From Chryseobacterium contaminans (GTDB taxonomy: Bacteria; Bacteroidota; Bacteroidia; Flavobacteriales; Weeksellaceae), in NCBI RefSeq assembly GCF_001684955.1, contig NZ_MAYF01000013.1, forward strand, positions 1 through 64,000: a stretch of 64,000 nt of DNA. Reading direction: 5' to 3'. Positions 45,711 to 53,008 of this stretch are shown here, piece after piece. Both the position numbers and the translations under genes were made by a program. A model generated the notes under the pieces. It had not been told where the DNA came from, ran no database searches, and saw only the letters and a program-made list of their open reading frames with translations. Position 1 is the stretch's first letter. Each line of letters opens with the position of its first letter.

Positions 45711-46679
45711 ATGTCATTAATAGATTTATCAAAACAGGTTGCCCTTGGAGTTGACATCGGCGGAACCAATACTAAGTTCGGAATTGTAAACCACCGTGGT
45801 GAAGTTCTGGATAAAGGAAACCTTAAAACCGATGCCTATGATAAAGTTGAAGATTTCATCGATGCTTTATATGACCACGTATTCCCTTTAATGGAAAAAC
45901 ATGGTGCAGAAAAACACTTTGACGGAATTGGTGTAGGAGCTCCCAACGCAAACTATTATAAAGGAACTATAGAATTAGCCCCTAACCTGCCATGGAAAGG
46001 CGTAATTCCTTTTGCCGAACTGATGACTGCAAAATTCAATTTGCCATGTACGGTAACCAATGATGCTAATGCAGCAGCCTTGGGTGAAATGCTTTTCGGG
46101 GCAGCACGTGGAATGAAAGATTTTATCATGATTACCCTTGGAACAGGAGTAGGAAGCGGAATTATCGCCAACGGAAACCTGATCTACGGACATGACGGTT
46201 TTGCAGGAGAACTAGGACACACTATTGTAAAACCAGGCGGAAGAAAGCACTGGAGTACAGGATCTGAAGGAAGTCTGGAGGCCTATGCTTCTGCAACAGG
46301 AATTACCATCACTGCTAAGAAAATGAGAGCTGAATTCCCGGAATCTATGCTAAATCAATATCCTGAGGACGAGATCAATTCTAAAACAGTATATGAATGT
46401 GCTATAAAAGAAGATCCCATCGCTATTGAAGTTTTCAGATATACAGGACAGAAACTTGGAGAAGCATTAGCCAATTTCGTCATGTTTTCTTCACCGGAAG
46501 CTATTTTGTTATTCGGAGGCGTTATCAAAGCCGGAGATTTTATCTTAAAGCCTGCCAAGCTTCATATGGAAAGAAATCTACTTCCGATCTTCAGAAATAA
46601 GGTAAAACTGGTATTCAGTGAACTGGATGAAGCCGATGCTGCTATTCTTGGAGCAAGTGCTTTAGTTTGGGAAAAATAA
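45711..46679 (+). CDS. ROK family sugar kinase (glucokinase-like) lacking the zinc-site cysteines
   Basis: 322 residues. ATP-binding DIGGTNTKFGIV, TNDANAAALGE (catalytic Asp in the usual place) and TLGTGVGSGIIANG are standard ROK motifs. In the ROK signature GH...CxCGxxGCxE the His (170) and Glu (190) remain but all three Cys are replaced (GGRKHWSTGSEGSLE), with one extra residue. It presumably phosphorylates glucose or another hexose in the cytosol without the structural zinc. Single gene with a hairpin at 46702-46730. Confidence 0.87.
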   Translation: MSLIDLSKQVALGVDIGGTNTKFGIVNHRGEVLDKGNLKTDAYDKVEDFIDALYDHVFPLMEKHGAEKHFDGIGVGAPNANYYKGTIELAPNLPWKGVIPFAELMTAKFNLPCTVTNDANAAALGEMLFGAARGMKDFIMITLGTGVGSGIIANGNLIYGHDGFAGELGHTIVKPGGRKHWSTGSEGSLEAYASATGITITAKKMRAEFPESMLNQYPEDEINSKTVYECAIKEDPIAIEVFRYTGQKLGEALANFVMFSSPEAILLFGGVIKAGDFILKPAKLHMERNLLPIFRNKVKLVFSELDEADAAILGASALVWEK

Positions 46680-46701
46680 CTGATATACAAAAAATAATAT
46701 A

Positions 46702-46731
46702 AAAAGCGACTTCATAATGAGGTCGCTTTTC
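46702..46731 (+). terminator. Terminator after the ROK kinase gene
   Basis: Stem AAAAGCGAC / GTCGCTTTT around TTCATAATGAG. The rest of 46732-46870 contains nothing I can assign. Confidence 0.9.
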
Positions 46732-46879
46732 TATTTGTCATGAATTCATGAATGAATTGATCATTGCATTCATGGTCTAAGGTACAGCACTTTTATGCAG
46801 ATTCATACTTACTCTTATCATTAGCATTATCTATGAAAACAATTCACCGGAACCGTGTCAAAATCCATGAAGTTTTTCT

Positions 46880-46887
46880 TACTTTTG
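46880..46887 (+). promoter_or_regulatory. -7 box of msrA
   Basis: TACTTTTG, perfect match, 64 nt before ATG 46952. Confidence 0.55.
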
Positions 46888-46951
46888 ATTAGCATTTTTC
46901 ATACCCTTTGTGGGCAGAAGAAATGTCATAAAACAATATAATTACCAAAAA

Positions 46952-47506
46952 ATGGATAACAATAATTTAGAAACCATCGTTTTCGGTGGCGGATGTTTCT
47001 GGTGTGTAGAAAGCTGTTTCAATCTTTTAAAAGGTGTTGAATCTGCCATTTCAGGATATTCCGGAGGACACAAAGACAACCCGACTTATCAGGAAGTTTG
47101 CACAGGGGAAACAGGTCATGCAGAAGTAGTAGAAATCACTTATAATCCTTCGATAATTTCCTACGAGCAATTAATGGATGTTTTCTTCTTCCTGCACGAT
47201 CCTACTCAACTTAACAGACAGGGTAACGACATCGGAACTCAATACCGTTCCGTAATTTTCTACAAAGATGATGCGGAAAAGCAAAAGGCCGAACAAGCAA
47301 TCAAAGCCTCTCAGGAATCAGGAAGATGGGCAGGAACTTATGTCACTGAGCTCGCTCCTTTTGAAAAATTCTGGCCTGCGGAACAATATCACCAGGGATA
47401 TTACAATGAAAACCCTACTCAACCTTATTGCAGTGCTGTGGTAGGCCCTAAAATCCAGAAATTTAAAAAGTATTTTGGGGAATTAGGAATGCTGAATGCA
47501 AACTAA
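46952..47506 (+). CDS. msrA: Peptide-methionine (S)-S-oxide reductase
   Basis: 184 residues from ATG 46952 (MDNNNLETIVFGGGCFWC); an in-frame GTG at 46910 is less likely. Catalytic motif GCFWC (Cys15/Cys18), ISGYSGGHKDNPTYQEVCTGETGHAE and FFFLHDPTQLNRQGNDIGTQYRS identify the MsrA fold. It repairs oxidised methionine; no signal peptide, so probably cytosolic. No msrB is present here. Confidence 0.97.
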   Translation: MDNNNLETIVFGGGCFWCVESCFNLLKGVESAISGYSGGHKDNPTYQEVCTGETGHAEVVEITYNPSIISYEQLMDVFFFLHDPTQLNRQGNDIGTQYRSVIFYKDDAEKQKAEQAIKASQESGRWAGTYVTELAPFEKFWPAEQYHQGYYNENPTQPYCSAVVGPKIQKFKKYFGELGMLNAN

Positions 47507-47607
47507 AACCTTACATTTTAAGTTTGATTAAGCCAAATTTGTTGATATAAATTCTGTTAAAACGAACTTTAGTCAGTTCCTATTGATATTATTCCAGAAA
47601 GGTGACC

Positions 47608-47626
47608 TTGACATTTAAAATGTCAA
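47608..47626. repeat. 19-bp near-perfect palindrome downstream of msrA
   Basis: TTGACATTT-A-AAATGTCAA, 9-bp arms, in the gap between msrA and the convergent gene at 47709. Not followed by a T-run, so not an obvious terminator. Role unknown. Confidence 0.6.
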
Positions 47627-47639
47627 TATAAAATATAGT

Positions 47640-47668
47640 AGCGAAGAGGAAATCTCTTCGCTTTTTTT
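47640..47668. terminator. Bidirectional terminator between msrA and the accessory module
   Basis: AGCGAAGAG / CTCTTCGCT around GAAAT, followed by a T-run on the plus strand. Confidence 0.88.
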
Positions 47669-47708
47669 ATCGTGAATAGGTAAGGATTTGCTTTTAATTG
47701 AACTTTAA

Positions 47709-48521
47709 TTATTCTTCTAATATTGCATTTTGCCCTGCATAATTTTCCAATATTCTTTCTGAAACTTCTTTTAATGTTTTTTCATTTTCAGGGTGTCTTC
47801 CAAAACTTGTAAAGAATTCTACATGGTTTTTACTTTTGTTATACCACACTTTTCCTAAGGAATTTGTAGCGGTTAATGTGTCCGGTCTCGTAATTTTCTT
47901 GAAATACTTAAACATATATTCATTCATCGGAACAACCTCCACTTGAGAACCTAGAGAACTACTATCTGTTGCCATATATCTATCTTTATCCCAATACATA
48001 TAAGCTTTATTAATAACAGGAGAATTCCACCCGGACATAAATCCAAAAGATTTAGAATTTTTACCATTAGAGAAAACAACGCCTCCTGTAACCAAGAATA
48101 AAACTAAAGTCATTTCTAAAATACCCAATCCATTTTTCCTCATAAAATCAGGTAATAAAACGGTTGGTGTTACAGTGATAATTGTTTGCTGAATTTTATC
48201 CGATAGATCTTTAAAACTTAGAGTAAATGTCGTTTTACCGTCACCCTCTATGCTGACCCTATTACAAAAATCGTCAAAACTATCATATCCTATATACCTA
48301 CTTAAATAATATAGAGCATCATCATCAATATTATAATCTTTATTTTTTTGAACTAAATAGGTATAAAACCGGCTGTATGTTTTATCATCTCTTGAAAAAT
48401 CATACTGCTCTTCAAACAATAAACTCAAATATTTCGAAACAGCACTTTTATTCTTACGAGGAAGCACATTTTTAGCTGTTTCAAATACCGTTTTTATTAA
48501 AAATCTTTTCTTTTCGCACAT
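47709..48521 (-). CDS. Single-pass membrane protein of the two-component module, unknown function
   Basis: 270 residues. The N-terminal half (1-130) is soluble, helical and predicted cytosolic, with PRKNKSAVSKYLSLLFEEQ and LSRYIGYDSFDDFCN; similar N-terminal modules occur in unnamed Bacteroidota proteins. One membrane helix (about 137-158, LEMTLVLFLVTGGVVF) is followed by about 110 residues outside. The gene diverges from the operon region and carries the shared 16-bp operator 21 nt upstream of a TAATTTGG box. I cannot name a family. Its placement suggests a sensor or modulator for the neighbouring kinase. Confidence 0.6.
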   Translation of the reverse strand: MCEKKRFLIKTVFETAKNVLPRKNKSAVSKYLSLLFEEQYDFSRDDKTYSRFYTYLVQKNKDYNIDDDALYYLSRYIGYDSFDDFCNRVSIEGDGKTTFTLSFKDLSDKIQQTIITVTPTVLLPDFMRKNGLGILEMTLVLFLVTGGVVFSNGKNSKSFGFMSGWNSPVINKAYMYWDKDRYMATDSSSLGSQVEVVPMNEYMFKYFKKITRPDTLTATNSLGKVWYNKSKNHVEFFTSFGRHPENEKTLKEVSERILENYAGQNAILEE

Positions 48522-48549
48522 AATGTTTCAGGTCTTAGTTATTTGTTGT

Positions 48550-48594
48550 CCAAATTAGACAAAAACAAGACGTGAGAATTGCGGTTTTCCGTAA
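48550..48594 (-). promoter_or_regulatory. Shared operator (copy 1) with -7 box, minus strand
   Basis: Reading the minus strand: TTACGG-AAAA-CCGCAA (48594-48579), 21 nt, then TAATTTGG (48557-48550). The -7 box has one mismatch to TAnnTTTG. Same geometry as the copies at 51542 and 52354. On the plus strand no -7 box occurs at this spacing, so it serves the membrane-protein gene at 48521. Confidence 0.7.
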
Positions 48595-48672
48595 AAATCA
48601 AATACTTACACTACACCTAACTGTCCATCGCCTGTCTGAATATTTGAGTTTATATACAAGATATTTGTAAAA

Positions 48673-48785
48673 GAAATCAGGAACAAAAAATAACATAAAA
48701 AAAATCTAAAAACTGATTTCAAAAATCACCAGATAAAGCGGAGGAAAACTCCGGGTTGGGAAGCAGATGTTTCTCCTCCGTTTTT
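48673..48785 (+). ncRNA. Candidate small RNA or untranslated leader with two hairpins
   Basis: GAAATCAG (48673-48680) pairs with CTGATTTC (48713-48720) across an A-rich loop. CGGAGGA (48739-48745) pairs with TCCTCCG (48774-48780), followed by TTTTT, so the second hairpin could terminate transcription. An imperfect -7 box (GATATTTG, ends 48667) lies just upstream. No open frame fits. The remainder of 48522-48903 holds the operator at 48579-48594 and the hairpin at 48842-48863. Confidence 0.35.
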
Positions 48786-48828
48786 GAAGGTTCACTTCCC
48801 TAAAAAATTAAGAAGCGCTTCGAAATTT

Positions 48829-48863
48829 TAATTGTGTACAGCCTGAGATAAATACATCTCAGG
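48829..48863 (+). promoter_or_regulatory. Putative promoter and 5' stem of the gene at 48904
   Basis: TAATTGTG (48829-48836, one mismatch) would start transcription at about 48842, where a perfect stem CCTGAGAT / ATCTCAGG (48842-48849 / 48856-48863) begins. A 5'-terminal stem often stabilises mRNA. Speculative. Confidence 0.35.
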
Positions 48864-48903
48864 AGGAAGAAAAACAGTCAAAAAACTTCTAAAATTTTAA
48901 GGA

Positions 48904-49101
48904 ATGATCGAGATTATATTGATGCTAATTGGTTTAGCATTCTCAAACAATAATGCCCATACAACAACTGCAAATGATAATAACCCAACTACTGAAACTA
49001 TTCAAACTCAAAGTGGGGCTTCAGATCCTGGAGGTTCCACAGGAGAAAGTGTGGGAAGCGATACAGGAGGAGAAACAACTCAAACTCCACCAAAGAAATA
49101 G
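48904..49101 (+). CDS. Small protein with hydrophobic N-terminus and Ser/Thr/Gly-rich tail
   Basis: 65 residues: short hydrophobic start MIEIILMLIGLAFS, then low-complexity Asn/Thr/Gly/Ser sequence ending QTPPKK. No family recognised. A strong hairpin directly after it (49143-49170) and a possible promoter with 5' stem before it support real, separate transcription. It could be a short membrane-attached or secreted peptide; that is inference. Confidence 0.5.
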   Translation: MIEIILMLIGLAFSNNNAHTTTANDNNPTTETIQTQSGASDPGGSTGESVGSDTGGETTQTPPKK

Positions 49102-49142
49102 TTATTTGGAAAAGATTAAATCCATTAATTAATAAACTCAAT

Positions 49143-49178
49143 AAGAACAGGCATTATGATGTCTGTTCTTTTTTTTTA
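49143..49178 (+). terminator. Terminator after the 65-residue protein gene
   Basis: AAGAACAG / CTGTTCTT around GCATTATGATGT, followed by a long T-run. It ends 22 nt before the kinase start codon. Confidence 0.9.
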
Positions 49179-49199
49179 AATTTATGCTAAAACTTTTCC

Positions 49200-50834
49200 A
49201 TGAAAAAAATTTTAACTATTCTTCTATTGATGCTTTTATTCTCTTGCCAAAAAAGTAAAATGGCAATAAAGCCTAACTTATTCTATGACAAAGCATATGA
49301 GTTAAATAGCAAAGGAAGAACCGATAGCGCGTATGTATACTATGATAAAGCCGAGGATGTCTTTAGACTTCATAAAGATAGCATAGGAATGGGAAAATGC
49401 ATTGTTAATAAAGCAATTATTTTAACCGAAAAAGGAGATTATTATGCAGGGCAGGAACTATCACTTAAGGCACAACAATATTTTAACAAAAATAATAAAG
49501 ATCAATATGCTTATATCTGCTCAAATTACAATAACATAGCAATAGCAAGTAATAACGCAAAAGACTTTCGTAATGCTATAAAATATTATGATTTAGCCAT
49601 AAAATATGCCGATTCTGAAGAAAATGAACTTACTTATCAAAAGAATAAGGCCAATACTTATAAATATGAAAAGAAATATCCTGAAGCTATTAAAATTTAT
49701 GAAAGCATTCTTCCCCAAATAAAAAACACTAATAAAAAATTATATGCAAGACTACTTTCAAACCTTGAAAATGTAAAATCTCTAAACAATCCGCATTATA
49801 ACCCAGAACAGCAATTACTGCAAGCTATTGAAATTGAAAAAGAAATTGATGATAAATGGGCTCAAAATGCTGGATACGCACATCTCGCGGATTACTACAT
49901 GACTAATGACAAAAAAAAGGCTTTACTATATGCTGAAAATATGTACCAAATAGCAAAGGAAATTAGAAGTCCGGCTGACCGGCTAGAAGCATTACAGAAG
50001 CTCATTTTATTGGATTCTGAAAAAAGTGCAGAGAATTTTCAAACCTATTTGTCATTAAACGACAGTATCCAAAGAGAAAAAGATAAAAGTGACAGCAAAT
50101 TTGCCTTTATAAGATTTGATGTGGAAAAGATTAAAAGAAAAAATGCAGAAAAAGAAGTGGAATTACTATATAAAAATTTTGGCATTGGTGCATTAGTTTT
50201 AACATTAATTGGTGGTTTTTTTTGGTTTAGGAAGCGAAAGAAAAGACTTGAGCAAGAAAAAGAAATTGAGGTAAAAAACACACAGCTCAAAATGTCGAAG
50301 AAAGTTCATGATGTGGTTGCCAATGGGATTTACCAGGTGATGACAAAGATTGAGAACCAGGAAGATTTTGACCGGGATAAAGCACTTGACGAACTGGAGT
50401 TTGTATATGAAAAATCAAGGGATATTTCCTATGATAAAATTGAAGAAGAAAAAGAGTTCAGCAAAGTCATCTCAGAGCTTATCGCTTCCTTTAATAACGA
50501 TACGGTAAAAACCTTTACCGCAGGAAACAGTCCTACAATCTGGGAGTCCGTTTCTCCCACAGTAAAAGAAGAGGTTTACCAAATGGTCCGTGAGCTGATG
50601 GTGAATATGAAAAAACACAGCCACGCCAGTCATGTTGCTCTTAAATTTGAAAAAATAAACAATATCGTTGAGATTCAGTACAAAGACAATGGAATAGGAA
50701 TTCCGGGGGATCTTATTTATAAAAACGGCTTACTTAATGCGGCATCCCGTATTGAAGCAATCAACGGAACCCTTACTTTTGAAACGAAAACTGAAAAGGG
50801 GCTGAAAGTAAATATTTTATTCCCTGTTTCCTAA
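49200..50834 (+). CDS. TPR-containing sensor histidine kinase (NarL-type)
   Basis: 544 residues. Start MKKILTILLLMLLFSC reads as a lipobox-like signal or anchor. Residues about 25-300 form TPR-like helical repeats (ALxLAxxYY-type), expected outside the inner membrane. A helix at about 326-345 crosses the membrane, then an H-box SKKVHDVVAN (His370) and a GHKL ATPase with Asn469 (ELMVNMKKHSH) and DNGIGIPG near 496. This is the HPK7/NarL-type kinase layout common in Bacteroidota. The cognate regulator follows after 10 nt. No promoter is obvious; transcription may read through or start within 49180-49199. Confidence 0.9.
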   Translation: MKKILTILLLMLLFSCQKSKMAIKPNLFYDKAYELNSKGRTDSAYVYYDKAEDVFRLHKDSIGMGKCIVNKAIILTEKGDYYAGQELSLKAQQYFNKNNKDQYAYICSNYNNIAIASNNAKDFRNAIKYYDLAIKYADSEENELTYQKNKANTYKYEKKYPEAIKIYESILPQIKNTNKKLYARLLSNLENVKSLNNPHYNPEQQLLQAIEIEKEIDDKWAQNAGYAHLADYYMTNDKKKALLYAENMYQIAKEIRSPADRLEALQKLILLDSEKSAENFQTYLSLNDSIQREKDKSDSKFAFIRFDVEKIKRKNAEKEVELLYKNFGIGALVLTLIGGFFWFRKRKKRLEQEKEIEVKNTQLKMSKKVHDVVANGIYQVMTKIENQEDFDRDKALDELEFVYEKSRDISYDKIEEEKEFSKVISELIASFNNDTVKTFTAGNSPTIWESVSPTVKEEVYQMVRELMVNMKKHSHASHVALKFEKINNIVEIQYKDNGIGIPGDLIYKNGLLNAASRIEAINGTLTFETKTEKGLKVNILFPVS

Positions 50835-50844
50835 CTATGCAGCC

Positions 50845-51507
50845 ATGTTCAAAAAAGTTTTAATCGTTGAAGATCAGGAAATAATGAACCAGGGAATCCT
50901 GAACACGATAAAAGAGTTAAACATCCCGGATTTTGATTATGTAACCTATTGTGATGAGGCATTAAACAGAATCAGAACAGCTTTTGAAAGAAAAAATCCG
51001 TATGACTTGCTTATTGCTGATCTATCATTTGACAAAGACCATATTCCCCAGAAGCTTCATTCCGGGCAAGAACTTATTCTTGAAGCAAAAAAAGTTCAGC
51101 CGACTTTAAAAGTAGTGGTATTTTCTGTGGAAAAGAAAGCAAAAATAATTGACGACCTTTACAAAATCTATCAGGTAGACGGTTTTGTAAGCAAGGCAAG
51201 GCGTGACGGGCAAGATCTTAAAAGTACAATACGAAAAATCTTTAACGGAGAAACCGTAATTCCCCAGGAAGTTCTGAATACAATGCGCCATATTTCTTCC
51301 GAGTTTGATGCATATGATATCAAATTGCTTGATCTGTTAGCCAAAGGGCTCAAACAAAGTGAAATAAGTACTTCTCTGAAACAGTGCGGAATGATTCCGT
51401 ATGGCATAAGGTCTATTGAAAAGAGATTGAACGAACTCAGGGACAGCATCGGTGCAAAAAATAATATTGAGATGATCGTCATCTGCAAGGATATTGGCCT
51501 CATCTGA
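50845..51507 (+). CDS. Response regulator, receiver + LuxR-type HTH (first of two)
   Basis: 220 residues. Receiver with acidic pair Glu9-Asp10, phospho-acceptor Asp59 (LIADL), Ser94 and Lys117 (GFVSKA); C-terminal HTH (about 155-218) with LDLLAKGLKQSEIS and SIEKRLNELRDSIGAKN, a LuxR/GerE-like arrangement. An extra loop of charged residues follows Asp59. Presumed phosphorylated by the kinase encoded 10 nt upstream. A candidate activator of the TTACGG-N4-CCGTAA promoters. Confidence 0.92.
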   Translation: MFKKVLIVEDQEIMNQGILNTIKELNIPDFDYVTYCDEALNRIRTAFERKNPYDLLIADLSFDKDHIPQKLHSGQELILEAKKVQPTLKVVVFSVEKKAKIIDDLYKIYQVDGFVSKARRDGQDLKSTIRKIFNGETVIPQEVLNTMRHISSEFDAYDIKLLDLLAKGLKQSEISTSLKQCGMIPYGIRSIEKRLNELRDSIGAKNNIEMIVICKDIGLI

Positions 51508-51541
51508 TCAGGTCTGCTGAAATATCATTTTTTTGTCCCTT

Positions 51542-51586
51542 TTACGTGAAACCGTAATGACTAAAAATTAAATGAATATACTTTTG
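51542..51586 (+). promoter_or_regulatory. Shared operator (copy 2) and -7 box of the second regulator
   Basis: TTACGT-GAAA-CCGTAA (51542-51557), 21-nt spacer, TACTTTTG (51579-51586). No -33 TTG; the operator occupies that place, as expected for activation. Centre lies about 42 nt upstream of the likely start. Confidence 0.75.
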
Positions 51587-51622
51587 AAGTCTTAACCAAT
51601 TTTTTAATTAAACCGTATAACC

Positions 51623-52288
51623 ATGTTCAAAAAAATTTTAATTGCTGAAGATCATGAAAGCATCAATATTTCTGTTCAGAAAACCCTTGAGGAGCTGAAT
51701 ATCCCCACAGTAGATTACGTATATTACTGTGATGATGCTATAGGAAAAATTCAGAAAGCATTACGGGAAGAATATCCTTATGACCTGTTGATTACAGATC
51801 TGTATTATGACGATGATCATCATGAGCAAAACCTTAAAGACGGAAAAGAACTCATCAGAAAAGCAAAAGAGATACAGCCTGATTTGAAAGTCATTGTATT
51901 TTCGGCAGAACATAAAACGGGCGTAATAGAAAATCTTTTTTCAGATTATGAAATCAACGGATATATCCGTAAAGCCAGAAACGATTCAAAAGAACTGAAA
52001 AAGGCCATTGCATCTGTATATATCGGCGAAAATTATTTATCTTTTGATCTGAAACAGGATATGAAAAAGTTCAACAGCTATGAGTTTTCTACATTTGACA
52101 TTACCCTTGTTTCCCTTCTTTCTAAAGGAATCTTACAGAAAAACATACCTATTCATCTGGAAGAAAGGAATATTAAACCCTCCAGCCTGAGCAGTGTTGA
52201 GAAAAGATTAAATAGCCTGAAAGAAGACCTTGAAATAAATAGCAATGAGCAGCTGGTAGCCTTCTGCAAGGATATCGGGATTATATAA
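51623..52288 (+). CDS. Response regulator, receiver + LuxR-type HTH (second of two)
   Basis: 221 residues, paralogous over the full length to the regulator at 50845, with the same key positions (Glu9-Asp10, Asp59, Ser94, Lys117) and end KDIGII. HTH helix 2 region differs (GILQKNIPIHLEERNIKPS). Separately transcribed under its own operator-linked promoter and closed by the hairpin at 52311-52347. It may be an amplifier or antagonist of the first regulator; which promoter each binds cannot be told from sequence. Confidence 0.92.
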   Translation: MFKKILIAEDHESINISVQKTLEELNIPTVDYVYYCDDAIGKIQKALREEYPYDLLITDLYYDDDHHEQNLKDGKELIRKAKEIQPDLKVIVFSAEHKTGVIENLFSDYEINGYIRKARNDSKELKKAIASVYIGENYLSFDLKQDMKKFNSYEFSTFDITLVSLLSKGILQKNIPIHLEERNIKPSSLSSVEKRLNSLKEDLEINSNEQLVAFCKDIGII

Positions 52289-52310
52289 AAAACAATTCAT
52301 TTTGTATACA

Positions 52311-52347
52311 GCCTTTCAAATTTTTTGAAAGGTTTTTTTATTTTTTG
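52311..52347 (+). terminator. Terminator after the second response regulator
   Basis: CCTTTCAAA / TTTGAAAGG (52312-52320 / 52324-52332) followed by T-rich DNA. Insulates the next operator from upstream transcription. Confidence 0.88.
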
Positions 52348-52353
52348 CCCGTT

Positions 52354-52398
52354 TTACGGTTTTCCGTAATAGACTGAAATCTAATGCCCATATTTTTG
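52354..52398 (+). promoter_or_regulatory. Shared operator (copy 3) and -7 box of the ten-gene operon
   Basis: Perfect dyad TTACGG-TTTT-CCGTAA (52354-52369), 21-nt spacer, TATTTTTG (52391-52398). As at 51542, no -33 TTG. Predicted leader about 22 nt. Confidence 0.78.
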
Positions 52399-52426
52399 AA
52401 TTGTTAAACCAATAAAAATTTTTGTA

Positions 52427-52597
52427 ATGGAAAGAAAACCATTAGGAACAAAAGCGAAGACAGGAGAAACCTGTCCTGAATCCGGAATTTGGAAAGTCAT
52501 TGGAAATCCATCTACAACAGCTCCAATTTCAAAAGGAAATAGAATACCTCCTTATGGTGGTAAAGCGGTTACTTGGGAATTAATTCAGTACGCTTAA
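52427..52597 (+). CDS. Small YjzC-like protein, first gene of the module operon
   Basis: 56 residues. TGETCPESGIWKVIG, then ISKGNRIPPYGGKAVTWELIQYA; the T-G-x-x-C-P-x-S-G-x-W ... G-x-x-x-P-P ... W-x-L pattern resembles the small YjzC-like/zinc-ribbon-derived domain seen in diverse bacteria. Only two-thirds of that pattern's Cys would be kept (one Cys here). Function unknown. 67 nt separate it from the next gene. Confidence 0.6.
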   Translation: MERKPLGTKAKTGETCPESGIWKVIGNPSTTAPISKGNRIPPYGGKAVTWELIQYA

Positions 52598-52664
52598 CAA
52601 GTCTTTATTTCCAGTGATTATTAATAAATATAGTCACTGGATTATCTAATAAATAAAATTAATC

Positions 52665-53003
52665 ATGGGAAAATTCGTAATCACACAAAGAATCAACAAA
52701 GAGTATCAGTTTAACCTGAAGGCAGGAAATGGTGAAATTATTCTAACCAGCGAAGGCTATGTCCAGAAAGCTTCTTGTCAAAAAGGAATAGAATCCGTAA
52801 AAATTAATTCACAGGATCTCTCAAAATACGATAGAAGAATTGCAAAAAATGGAAAAGATTATTTCGTGTTAAAGGCAAGAAATGGTGAAATTATTGGAAA
52901 CAGTCAAATGTACAGTTCAAAATCTGGATTAGAAAATGGTATTGCTTCTGTAAAATTAAATGCCCCAACAGCAGAAATTGTTGATGAAACTTTAAAAAAC
53001 TAA
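52665..53003 (+). CDS. YegP/DUF1508 family protein (two tandem repeats)
   Basis: 112 residues, two DUF1508 repeats (about 1-50 and 57-108), each with F-x-L-K-A-x-N-G-E-I-I and S-E/S-x-Y-x-x-K-x-x-x-x-x-GI-x-S-V-K. YegP-like proteins are small alpha-beta dimers of unknown function. Only 5 nt separate it from the nuclease-like gene downstream. Confidence 0.9.
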   Translation: MGKFVITQRINKEYQFNLKAGNGEIILTSEGYVQKASCQKGIESVKINSQDLSKYDRRIAKNGKDYFVLKARNGEIIGNSQMYSSKSGLENGIASVKLNAPTAEIVDETLKN

Positions 53004-53008
53004 ATACT

